Position numbers and translations under genes: made by a program. Positions 1 to 6,271 of a DNA stretch of 8,572 bases are shown in pieces; positions within the stretch are counted from its first letter, which is position 1, and every line of letters begins with the position of its first letter. The stretch spans positions 1 to 8,572 of the forward strand of contig JAGUYA010000114.1 in NCBI GenBank assembly GCA_020061545.1, written 5' to 3'. A model generated the notes under the pieces. The model searched no databases. It was not told the origin of the DNA and worked only from the letters and a program-made list of their open reading frames with translations. Origin of the DNA: Candidatus Omnitrophota bacterium. Lineage in GTDB: Bacteria; Omnitrophota; Gorgyraeia; Gygaellales; Profunditerraquicolaceae.

Positions 1-1
1 G

Positions 2-283
2 AAGTGGATACTTTTAAACCCAGATTATAACAGTTTTCCGTCGGCATTGTTAATATTTTTATCGCTAGAACACGGCAATTCGCCGTTAATTCAGGATAAG
101 GATTCCTCCTTTCAGAAAGTATTTGAAGCTGTAAAAGCGGTTAAGGCAGTCAAACTAACTGAAGGAAGGAAAGAAATCATCTTCAGGACTGAGTTCGCAG
201 ATAAAGCCCACCTTGCCTTTAAGGCAGTAGGTTGTGCCTCACCACCCAGAATTGTCACTTATCAAGTAAGAGAGAAAACATAG
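2..283 (+). CDS. 3' end of a probable DDE transposase (IS4/IS1634-like), 5' partial
   Basis: The reading frame is open from base 2 and stops at TAG 281-283, giving about 93 codons. The true start lies left of the window; the TTG at 47 is only an internal candidate. The tail carries a lysine-rich KAVKAVK stretch, then a segment ending FRTEF-(x)8-FKAVG-(x)3-PPRI. From memory, C-termini of IS4/IS1634-type transposases look similar (RTEL...FKALG..PP), so I read it as the end of an insertion-sequence transposase. No catalytic DDE residues fall in the window, so the family is uncertain. A GC-rich sequence that could be the IS terminal repeat starts right after the stop. The next recognisable coding sequence is a broken gene, which fits an insertion. 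Alternative: the C-terminus of an unrelated hypothetical protein. Confidence 0.4.
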   Translation, partial: KWILLNPDYNSFPSALLIFLSLEHGNSPLIQDKDSSFQKVFEAVKAVKAVKLTEGRKEIIFRTEFADKAHLAFKAVGCASPPRIVTYQVREKT

Positions 284-307
284 TGTCCCGTCAGGGGTAG
301 GTTTTGG
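284..307. repeat. possible IS terminal inverted repeat next to the transposase stop
   Basis: Directly after the TAG at 281-283 comes TGTCCCGTCAGGGGTAGG, more G+C-rich than its surroundings and containing the small palindrome CCC-GTCA-GGG. Position just beyond a transposase stop is where an IS end is expected. Bases 288-307 match 15 of 20 bases, in inverted orientation, with 8387-8406 at the other edge of the cluster. The other end of the element lies outside the window, so neither the repeat nor a target duplication can be verified. Confidence 0.3.
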
Positions 308-322
308 CTTGCTCGTCGATAA

Positions 323-564
323 AAGGGAAAATTTTGGAGGGCAACTGTCAAAGTTGCGGGATTGATTAGCTGGCTATGGATAATCTTTAAACTTTTCAGA
401 ACAGGAATCAGGAAATTAAAAAACTCTGTAGGTCAAAATTATATCATTATCGGACTACTTTCAGCAAACATTGCTTTTTTATATCACATAACCTAGTTGC
501 TTTCAGCTTCTTCCTTCCTGAAGTTGCTTTTATTTGGTGGGCAATTCTGGGATTGATGAATTAA
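323..564 (+). pseudogene. truncated, frameshifted C-terminus of an O-antigen ligase/polymerase-type membrane protein
   Basis: Bases 323-478 in frame 2 encode a hydrophobic stretch (GLISWLWIIFKLF, then a basic loop RTGIRKLKNS, then YIIIGLLSANIAF). From 478 the same protein continues in frame 1 (ISHNLVAFSFFLPEVAFIWW, then AILGLMN) to TAA 562-564. Adding one T to the T-run at 475-480 joins them into a single chain. Two membrane helices separated by a His-Asn plus F.LP pattern resemble the last helices of Wzy/WaaL-type O-antigen ligases and polymerases. The 5' part is missing: frame 2 has a TAA at 320, and upstream lie a probable IS end and a transposase tail. I infer a gene cut by an insertion and then decayed. 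It could instead be another polytopic glycan protein. A sequencing error in the T-run is also possible, but would not explain the missing 5' part. Confidence 0.55.
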
Positions 565-583
565 CAAATAGTATTGTTTGTTA
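562..583. terminator. inverted repeat joining two convergent stop codons; weak bidirectional terminator candidate
   Basis: TAACAAA (562-568) and TTTGTTA (577-583) are perfect 7-bp complementary arms around an 8-base loop. The plus-strand pseudogene stop (562-564) is in one arm and the minus-strand ABC transporter stop (583-581) is in the other. The stem is AT-rich and neither side has a good U-tract, so a strong intrinsic terminator is doubtful. Its central position between convergent genes is the main argument. Confidence 0.3.
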
Positions 584-2332
584 TACACATTCTTTTATTT
601 GCGTCGCGAACAAATTATAAAATGCTTCTTCTTTCTCTAGTAATTGCTGTGGTTTACCAATAATTACTTCGTCAGATTTTTTTAAAAAATAGGCTAAATC
701 TGCCATCATTATCGTAGACAATCTGTGGGATACAACAATTAATGTAACTCCATTTTGTGTTTCTTTTATATTCTTTATTATTCTTTCTTCAATTAGTGAA
801 TCCATAGAAGACATCGCCTCATCCAAAATTAAAATTTTGGGATTCTTAATCAATGCTCGGGCAATAGCTATCCTCTGCTTCTGCCCTTCAGAAAGTTTGC
901 AGGCATTTTCGCCTATAATCGTTTCATATTTAAATGGTAAATCTCCAACAAACTCATCCACACCTGTAAGCCCGGCTACCTCAGTTATCTTTTTTATTGT
1001 AACATTTTCTACTGCGTATTTTATATTATTTAATATGCTGTCATTCCATAAAAAGGATTCCTGCATAGCTATTCCGATCTGCCCTTTTAAATAACTAAAT
1101 TTCAAATCCTTTATATTACATCCATCGATAAAAATATCTCCTTGCCATGGGTTATATAACCTTAAAATAAGATTTAAAAGCGTGGTTTTTCCTGAACCTG
1201 AACGGCCAACAATCGCAATATAACTACCTCCTTCGATTTCAAAATTGAGTTTTGTCAATATAGGAATACCTTGTTCATATCCAAAGCCAACATTCTTAAA
1301 TTCTATTCTACCTTTCTTAAAAATAAAGTCCTTAGCATTTGGGGATTCTGTGATTTTGGATTTGTCATTTAATATTTGGTCAATCCTATTACAAGACACG
1401 GAGCCCCGGACCGCAATGCGTAAGATTACGGCAAGCTTATCTTCCAATCCCAGTAACTGGTTCAGGTAAACAACAATTGCAGTTAAACTGCCCAGTGTAA
1501 CATTCCCCTTTATAACCTGATACCCACCGTAAAAAGCAATAAACCCAAAAATAATTTTATTTACAACGCTTCCTGCAAAAACGCCCATGATTTCTAATCT
1601 TGCGTTTTTTACTCTCATTGTTATATTTGCCAGACATCTCTTCAAATAATCTCTTATCTCAACACTTTCTGTGCCAAATACTTTAATAAGTTGGATGCGT
1701 GAAAAGACCTCAGCAAGTCTTTTAAAGATATTTTCGGAACTCCTTACTAATTCTTCCCAGTCCTTTTTCATCCTTTTATTCAAATAGTAATGTAGCAAAT
1801 ATAAAAAGGGAATTAATAAAAGGCTTAAGACCGCCATTTGCCAATTTAAATAAAATACAATTGCAAGTGTAAAAATTAGTCCGAAAAATACGGATATAAT
1901 CTGAGGCGGGACAGCAGTAATAAATTCTGCGATTCTATCTATATCGTAATTAATCTTATAAAGATGTTCTCCACTAGACCTTTCCCGGAACCAACTTAAA
2001 GAACGTCTTTCTAAACATCCAAAGGTCTTTTTACTCAAATCAAAGGTTAACTTAAATCTTACGACTCTTTCTAAATAATCTTTTATTGTACGCGCTAATC
2101 CATTTACAATAAAAACTATTGCACCAATTAATATCAGAATTATAAATTTATTTAAATCTCTGCCACCGATCGCCTTATCTATAATTAATTTAGTAAGATA
2201 TGGATTTATAAGAGCTAATAAAACAGCTGCTCCGCTTAAAACAAATATCAATACCTCTTTTTTCCAATAAGGCAAAAGGTATTTAACAAATTTAAGAAAT
2301 AATCCAAATTGTTTATCTTGATAAATACGCAT
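581..2332 (-). CDS. ABC exporter, fused permease-ATPase (MsbA/PglK-type)
   Basis: This 583-residue protein has the usual length of a half-transporter that works as a homodimer. Residues 1-310 form the membrane domain, with about six helices near 29-46, 63-80, 144-164, 167-184, 248-270 and 280-298. The ATPase follows: Walker A GRSGSGKT (376-383, Lys382), Q-loop Gln424, signature LSEGQ (480-484), Walker B ILILDE (500-505), D-loop SSMD (508-511) and switch His536. All catalytic residues are intact. Family members move lipids, lipid-linked oligosaccharides (MsbA, PglK) or peptides. Next to NeuA- and NeuB-like genes, export or flipping of a glycolipid is the best guess. A peptide substrate cannot be excluded, given the S26-like protein two genes upstream. 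The ATG is one base after the neuB-like stop with no clear Shine-Dalgarno, suggesting translational coupling. It is the last gene of the block. Confidence 0.94.
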   Translation of the reverse strand: MRIYQDKQFGLFLKFVKYLLPYWKKEVLIFVLSGAAVLLALINPYLTKLIIDKAIGGRDLNKFIILILIGAIVFIVNGLARTIKDYLERVVRFKLTFDLSKKTFGCLERRSLSWFRERSSGEHLYKINYDIDRIAEFITAVPPQIISVFFGLIFTLAIVFYLNWQMAVLSLLLIPFLYLLHYYLNKRMKKDWEELVRSSENIFKRLAEVFSRIQLIKVFGTESVEIRDYLKRCLANITMRVKNARLEIMGVFAGSVVNKIIFGFIAFYGGYQVIKGNVTLGSLTAIVVYLNQLLGLEDKLAVILRIAVRGSVSCNRIDQILNDKSKITESPNAKDFIFKKGRIEFKNVGFGYEQGIPILTKLNFEIEGGSYIAIVGRSGSGKTTLLNLILRLYNPWQGDIFIDGCNIKDLKFSYLKGQIGIAMQESFLWNDSILNNIKYAVENVTIKKITEVAGLTGVDEFVGDLPFKYETIIGENACKLSEGQKQRIAIARALIKNPKILILDEAMSSMDSLIEERIIKNIKETQNGVTLIVVSHRLSTIMMADLAYFLKKSDEVIIGKPQQLLEKEEAFYNLFATQIKECV

Positions 2333-2333
2333 C

Positions 2334-3176
2334 TTAAAATTGATGTTTCTTAAGTTTTTTTGAAATTGTTAATTCTCTATTATATATTTTCTTAATGCCT
2401 TCCCCTAATGATTTTTCTATTTCACGAATGTATTTAATAAGAAGGCCTGCTTCTTGGGGCTCAAGAGAGGAAGTCTGGTCGACTCCCCACATTGCCCTAT
2501 CCAAAGTAATATGAAACTCAAGCACTTTTGCTCCTAATGCCACAGCAGCCAGACAAAAGATTATTTCTGGATTATGATTAGAGTAGCCTACCTCCAAACC
2601 AAAGTTCTCTTTTAATTTAAGAATATAACTCAAATTTAGTTCTTCTGGTTTAGTCGGATAACACGATGTACAATGCATAATATTAATAATATTCCTTCTA
2701 CCTATAACATTTATGGCATGACTAATTTGTTTCTCTGTAGACATTCCGGTGGATAATATAATGGGGATTTTTTTACTTGTAGTATATCTAAGCAACTCAT
2801 CGTTAATTAAACAAGGAGAGGCAATCTTATATAAAGGTGGTTTAAACTGATAAATAAAATCTACCGAAACTTTGTCCCAACAACTGGCAAACCATACAAT
2901 ATCGAATCTCCTGCAAAAGATGTTTATGTCTTCGTATTCTTTCTGACCAAATTCCAAACCTAACTTTAAATCTCGGAATGTTTCTCCAAAAAGACTTTTT
3001 TGTGGCTTATCCAATGCCTCTTTCGTATAGACTGAATCCACAGTCTTTTTTTGAAATTTTACTGCATCACAACCCGCATCTTTAGCTGCCTTTATAAGTC
3101 TCTTAGCAATACGGATATCTCCGTTATGATTAATACCAATTTCTGCAACAATAAAACACTTTCTTCCTATTATCAT
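2334..3176 (-). CDS. neuB: NeuB/SpsE-family nonulosonic acid synthase, no SAF domain
   Basis: NeuB-family enzymes condense phosphoenolpyruvate with an N-acetylated amino sugar to form a nine-carbon sugar (sialic, legionaminic or pseudaminic acid type). This 280-residue protein covers the TIM barrel: AEIGINHNGD (11-20), VKFQ (39-42), LSTGMS (141-146), HCTSCYPT (168-175), GYSNH (197-201) and a closing SSLEP (236-240). His201 and His222 are 21 residues apart, matching the two metal-binding histidines of meningococcal NeuB (215 and 236). Classical NeuB is about 345-350 residues with a C-terminal antifreeze-like SAF domain. Here the chain stops where the linker would begin, so that domain is absent. 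The usual EKH motif reads EFH (220-222). The substrate cannot be told. The ATG at 3176 has AAGAAAG upstream. It lies 54 nt after the S26-like gene and 1 nt before the ABC exporter. Confidence 0.9.
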   Translation of the reverse strand: MIIGRKCFIVAEIGINHNGDIRIAKRLIKAAKDAGCDAVKFQKKTVDSVYTKEALDKPQKSLFGETFRDLKLGLEFGQKEYEDINIFCRRFDIVWFASCWDKVSVDFIYQFKPPLYKIASPCLINDELLRYTTSKKIPIILSTGMSTEKQISHAINVIGRRNIINIMHCTSCYPTKPEELNLSYILKLKENFGLEVGYSNHNPEIIFCLAAVALGAKVLEFHITLDRAMWGVDQTSSLEPQEAGLLIKYIREIEKSLGEGIKKIYNRELTISKKLKKHQF

Positions 3177-3230
3177 CTGTCTTTCTTATGAAAATTAGCC
3201 AGTCCTTATGCAAAAAGATTGGCCGCAAAA

Positions 3231-3671
3231 CTATTTTTTAATCTCTAGGATAAGCGACTTCAATCTCCTTGCTATTTTTTCGTTCAAAAATCCAATATAG
3301 CTTATTCCTTTGTTTAGCCCGATAACCTTATCATTTTTTATCACTGCTATGGCTTTTCCTATTATTTGGTCTGATTTAACCTTATCGCATGTTTTTGATA
3401 GCAACAGGGAATCGTTCTTTATTACATATACTTTATTCCCATCCTCATGGATGATTTTAACTAAGCGATGGGCAAAGAGTTCTTCCAAGCGAGCCTTTTT
3501 GTACACTATAACATCGCCAATCTTAAATTCTGCCGTATTATTTTTCAGTTTTATTAAAAGCAGATTATCGGCCTCTATCGGCCTATTCATGCAATTACCT
3601 TTAATCCTAAAACAAACATAATCTTTATTAGATTCAGCGCTCTTCATTTTAAATTGGCAATTCTGGCTCAT
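3231..3671 (-). CDS. S24/S26 (signal-peptidase-like) protein with Cys in place of the catalytic Ser
   Basis: The protein is 146 residues from the ATG at 3671. The S26 core is visible: GNCM (25-28) followed by P31, where G-x-S-M-x-P is usual; a hydrophobic LLLIK strand; GDVIVY (52-57); HR (68-69), the His dyad partner in SipW/ER-type signal peptidases; and a late IIGKAIAV strand. The nucleophile position is Cys27, and two residues instead of one separate Met from Pro. No N-terminal membrane helix is visible, unlike true signal peptidases. It may be a cytosolic protease, a Cys-dyad variant or a non-catalytic relative. Possible starts are TTG 3677, ATG 3671 and ATG 3647. I chose 3671 because TAGGA lies at a workable distance; 3647 sits one base after the upstream stop and is also credible. 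From 3671 it overlaps the UbiV-like gene by 23 nt, implying coupling. Confidence 0.72.
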   Translation of the reverse strand: MSQNCQFKMKSAESNKDYVCFRIKGNCMNRPIEADNLLLIKLKNNTAEFKIGDVIVYKKARLEELFAHRLVKIIHEDGNKVYVIKNDSLLLSKTCDKVKSDQIIGKAIAVIKNDKVIGLNKGISYIGFLNEKIARRLKSLILEIKK

Positions 3672-4506
3672 ATACAATCCTATCTATGCCCATCATTTCC
3701 CATTTTTTAACTGGGAAAGTATCATTCTTGTAAAATTGCGCAGCTCCTTTCTTATATATAACTTTCGGCATACAAGACGCACGTAGTTTGTAAAAATATT
3801 TTTGGCATTCTTTGTTACATTTTGTTATACGTTGGTTTTTCTGCTTTTCTGTCAACATCGGGCAATATCTCGTAACCGTGATATATCCAAAAGGCACATA
3901 AATCGAAGCTGATATCTCTTTAGGTAAATCTAAGAGTACTCCATGTAGAAGATTATCGACTTCAATTCGTTTTATTTTTTTACGTAACAGGAAGCCTTTG
4001 ACTTCAGGAAAGTCAACATTTGATTTACTGTACGCCTCTTTTAAAGCACTGGGAATGCTCTTGGGTAAAACAATAACTTTATATCCTTTGGAGCTGGTAT
4101 ATGTCTTGGTTTTTTGATTGCCCCTGATTATATTTATGAGCCGGGGGTCTCTTTTTTGTCTAAATACCAAACGGCCTAATATAGGCTGTATCTGCCTATA
4201 TTTTTCATTTATTAAATCCAAGACCCCAAAATCATTAATTACTACTTCGGGTGAATTTAAATTATTAACTAAAAAAAGAAAGAGTTTATCTAATGTGCCT
4301 AAGCCCGCATCTGTAACAAAAGGCGTAAGGAATGTAAAACCGAGATTTTTTCTTTGGGTATATTTTAATACTTCCTCAAGAGTTTTTTGTGTAGGGATTA
4401 ATTTCTGGCAAAACTCATTACCAAAATACACTCTTCTATATCTTGAATTTATATTATAATTCTCTAAAAATCTTTGATTAGTAAATAGAACTGCTCTTTC
4501 TACCAT
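3649..4506 (-). CDS. U32-family protein, UbiV-like
   Basis: This 285-residue protein resembles UbiV, the smaller partner of the UbiU-UbiV Fe-S pair of the U32 family, required for O2-independent ubiquinone hydroxylation. Near the N-terminus YFGNEFC (27-33) parallels the UbiV YLGE..C motif. VINDFGVLDLI (89-99) parallels its V.ANDLGA strand. Cysteines at 33, 215, 230 and 234 (C-x14-C-x3-C at the end) follow the order of the UbiV cluster ligands, reported at 39, 180, 193 and 197 in E. coli; Cys245 is an extra candidate. Residues 112-210 are poorly matched and look like a divergent barrel. The start is 10 nt after the UbiU-like gene, so the pair is likely co-translated and may form a heterodimer. 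The reaction is unknown. No UbiT-like or other ubiquinone gene is in the window. Calling it a protease would be wrong on present knowledge of Fe-S U32 proteins. Confidence 0.72.
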   Translation of the reverse strand: MVERAVLFTNQRFLENYNINSRYRRVYFGNEFCQKLIPTQKTLEEVLKYTQRKNLGFTFLTPFVTDAGLGTLDKLFLFLVNNLNSPEVVINDFGVLDLINEKYRQIQPILGRLVFRQKRDPRLINIIRGNQKTKTYTSSKGYKVIVLPKSIPSALKEAYSKSNVDFPEVKGFLLRKKIKRIEVDNLLHGVLLDLPKEISASIYVPFGYITVTRYCPMLTEKQKNQRITKCNKECQKYFYKLRASCMPKVIYKKGAAQFYKNDTFPVKKWEMMGIDRIVYEPELPI

Positions 4507-4516
4507 TTTTATTTAG

Positions 4517-5533
4517 CTATGCATAATAGCAAGTAACAGCTGCACAATCTTCTTTAAATATATCTTTATATAATTCTTTAACTCTGTTTCTATATCCTTC
4601 CTCTCTTGTATTATCTTCTAACAAATTTAATGCTCTTTTTAAAAACCTAACAAAACTTACTTTTTCTTCGCTAGATCGACCTCTTTCTACTACTTTAAGA
4701 TATTGAATTCCTATTTCCTTAAGCTTGGGAATCTGGCAAGCACCACAGGCATCGCTGTATTTTTTAATTTCATCTCTTGTATCATAAGAATTTTTAGAAT
4801 TAAGGGAGAGCTTTCTCTTTGTTGCCGCATCGAAAAATGTTCTAGAGAAATTTATTTCGCAGCCAGTCCCTTTGAGAGAAGTATCGTAGGAATATATAAA
4901 ATGCAGATTATCTGAAGAGTTAAGTGAATTTTTGGGTTCTAATAAAACATTGTGGAAAAAATTACACAATCCATCCACATTACGGCATAACGTGTTTAAA
5001 ATAAAGGCTTCAAATTCGACGTGTAATGATAAAGATTTTTTTATTAAATTCTCCATTTCACTTAATTTTAAATCCCGGGGTAGAACTATACGATTAGCTC
5101 CCAATTTTTTATAGAAATTTACTGTTCTAGAGTTAAAGACATTTCCAAGAGTTCCAATATGTATCTGTTTCTTTATATTGTATTTCTTCAAAAGCAAAAG
5201 CAAACCAATATCAATAACAATAAACCCATCCGCTCCTATCCGGCAGAGTTTATTTATTATATTCATTACCAGTGAATACTGCGCGGTTATATAAGGCACA
5301 TTTAATGTAATAAACACGGGTGTCTTTTTAGAATGGGCGATTTGAATGGCTTCTTTTAAATCCTCAAACGACGAAAAATTACTCTCAAAACCTCCGCGTC
5401 GACTCAAAATTTCCAATGCCGAATATTTTTTAAACCACAAAGGAGGGATTATCCCGCAATATAACTCATCCACTCCTGCCTGTATAAGAGGGAGTATTTC
5501 TTCTTTTTTAGAAAAGGGAGAAAGTATTTTCAT
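4517..5533 (-). CDS. U32-family Fe-S protein (UbiU-like)
   Basis: This 338-residue protein has the U32 family pattern: an N-terminal sugar-isomerase-like barrel opening with AGVDELYCG (19-27), a central IHIGT strand (124-128), YKKLGANRIVLPRDL (141-155) and, after a short gap, EFEAFI (173-178). Then come the cysteines typical of Fe-S members: Cys183-x6-Cys190 (same spacing as UbiU 169/176), Cys225, and CGAC at 263-266. Known relatives act in O2-independent hydroxylation (UbiU/UbiV; RlhA on 23S rRNA; TrhP on tRNA), in several cases needing prephenate, rather than in proteolysis. Its length suits UbiU-type rather than the longer RlhA-type proteins. It sits 2 nt after the NeuA-like stop and 10 nt before a UbiV-like partner, inside a sugar-activation operon. 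I infer an Fe-S enzyme acting on a glycan-pathway intermediate; the substrate is unknown. Two further cysteines (330, 335) lie at the extreme C-terminus. Confidence 0.85.
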   Translation of the reverse strand: MKILSPFSKKEEILPLIQAGVDELYCGIIPPLWFKKYSALEILSRRGGFESNFSSFEDLKEAIQIAHSKKTPVFITLNVPYITAQYSLVMNIINKLCRIGADGFIVIDIGLLLLLKKYNIKKQIHIGTLGNVFNSRTVNFYKKLGANRIVLPRDLKLSEMENLIKKSLSLHVEFEAFILNTLCRNVDGLCNFFHNVLLEPKNSLNSSDNLHFIYSYDTSLKGTGCEINFSRTFFDAATKRKLSLNSKNSYDTRDEIKKYSDACGACQIPKLKEIGIQYLKVVERGRSSEEKVSFVRFLKRALNLLEDNTREEGYRNRVKELYKDIFKEDCAAVTCYYA

Positions 5534-5535
5534 TT

Positions 5536-6267
5536 TTATAATCCCCGTCGTTTCTTTATAATCGATTCTACTAAAATAAAATCCATCGGAGTATCTATAT
5601 CTATGGCATCCTCTTGGTCGGTTATTAAGGGAAGGGTATAATCTCCAAACATAGATTTCTTAACCATAATCGTTTCATATTTAATTACATCGACAACGCC
5701 ATTCTGCCGGTAAATAGGCTCCAAGAGCTGCCGGGGAGACTCCGGACCTCCTTTTATTTGCAATTCAGAAGGTAGGAGTTTTATTGCTCTTCCTTCTATT
5801 ATCCGCCACATCTTCTGAGGGAACTCGCGCACCAAAGAGACAGAAATCACTGCATCTGGTTTAAATTCTACCATCTTATTTACCCCTATCTTGATATCAG
5901 AAGTCTTTCTTAAAGGAACGGTGCAACGAAGATGAACTATAAATTCCGGTTGATATCCTTCTTTTTCCTTAAGCCATCTCAAAGCGTCTTCAAACACAGG
6001 CAAATCGGGAGTAAAATCTTGTGCTAAATCTTTGGGGCGCAAAAAGGGCACCTCTGCGCCCCACTCTCTTGCAACATCAGCTATTTCTTCGTCATCGGTA
6101 GAAACAACCACCCTGCCTATTAATCCTATTTCCTTTGCCTGCTTAATGGTATAAGCTATTAATGGCCTATCAACTAATGTCTTAATATTTTTGCGAGGAA
6201 TAAATTTGGAGCCGCCCCTGGCAGGGATTAGACATAAAATCTTCGGTAGCTTATTCTCCGTCTCCAT
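5536..6267 (-). CDS. neuA: NeuA-like CMP-nonulosonate cytidylyltransferase
   Basis: The family transfers CMP from CTP to a nonulosonic acid, giving the activated donor for a glycosyltransferase. The 243 residues match the usual catalytic domain. Visible motifs are the CTP-binding loop IPARGGSKFIPRKN (14-27), the STDDEEIA strand-helix (56-63), LRP near 76, HLRCTVPLR (112-120, equivalent to the Q-P-TSPLR motif), YRQNG (186-190) and the closing DIDTPMDF (223-230). All expected acidic and basic positions appear intact. The substrate (Neu5Ac, legionaminic, pseudaminic or another sugar) cannot be assigned from this alone, and no NeuC-type 2-epimerase or other precursor gene is in the window. It follows the GT-B gene by 4 nt and precedes the UbiU-like gene by 2 nt. 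There is no clear ribosome site, which suggests coupling to its upstream neighbour. Confidence 0.92.
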   Translation of the reverse strand: METENKLPKILCLIPARGGSKFIPRKNIKTLVDRPLIAYTIKQAKEIGLIGRVVVSTDDEEIADVAREWGAEVPFLRPKDLAQDFTPDLPVFEDALRWLKEKEGYQPEFIVHLRCTVPLRKTSDIKIGVNKMVEFKPDAVISVSLVREFPQKMWRIIEGRAIKLLPSELQIKGGPESPRQLLEPIYRQNGVVDVIKYETIMVKKSMFGDYTLPLITDQEDAIDIDTPMDFILVESIIKKRRGL

Positions 6268-6271
6268 ACTT

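Noticed and set aside
127..153. KAVKAVKAVK short tandem repeat in the transposase-like tail
   Set aside because: Three degenerate 9-base units are easily explained by a lysine-rich helix; not a repeat array.
837..1469. Open frames on the plus strand inside the ABC transporter gene
   Set aside because: They lie opposite the intact Walker and signature motifs of the minus-strand gene and have no ribosome site or family pattern.
3198..3223. Possible hairpin GCCAGTC...GATTGGC between the S26-like and NeuB-like genes
   Set aside because: On the transcribed minus strand the stem has an A-C mismatch, a 12-base loop and no U-tract, so it is not a convincing terminator or attenuator.
3177..3230. Search for a small precursor peptide gene that would make the S26-like protein and ABC exporter a peptide-maturation system
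   Set aside because: This gap and the others in the block are too short and contain no credible start, ribosome site and leader-like peptide.
3649..5533. Assigning the U32 pair to ubiquinone synthesis as ubiU/ubiV
   Set aside because: No ubiT or other quinone gene is nearby and the neighbours are all glycan related, so the symbols were withheld.
3310..5561. Several plus-strand frames of 60-113 codons opposite the S26-like and U32 genes
   Set aside because: Low-complexity shadows of AT-rich minus-strand genes whose products show clear family motifs.
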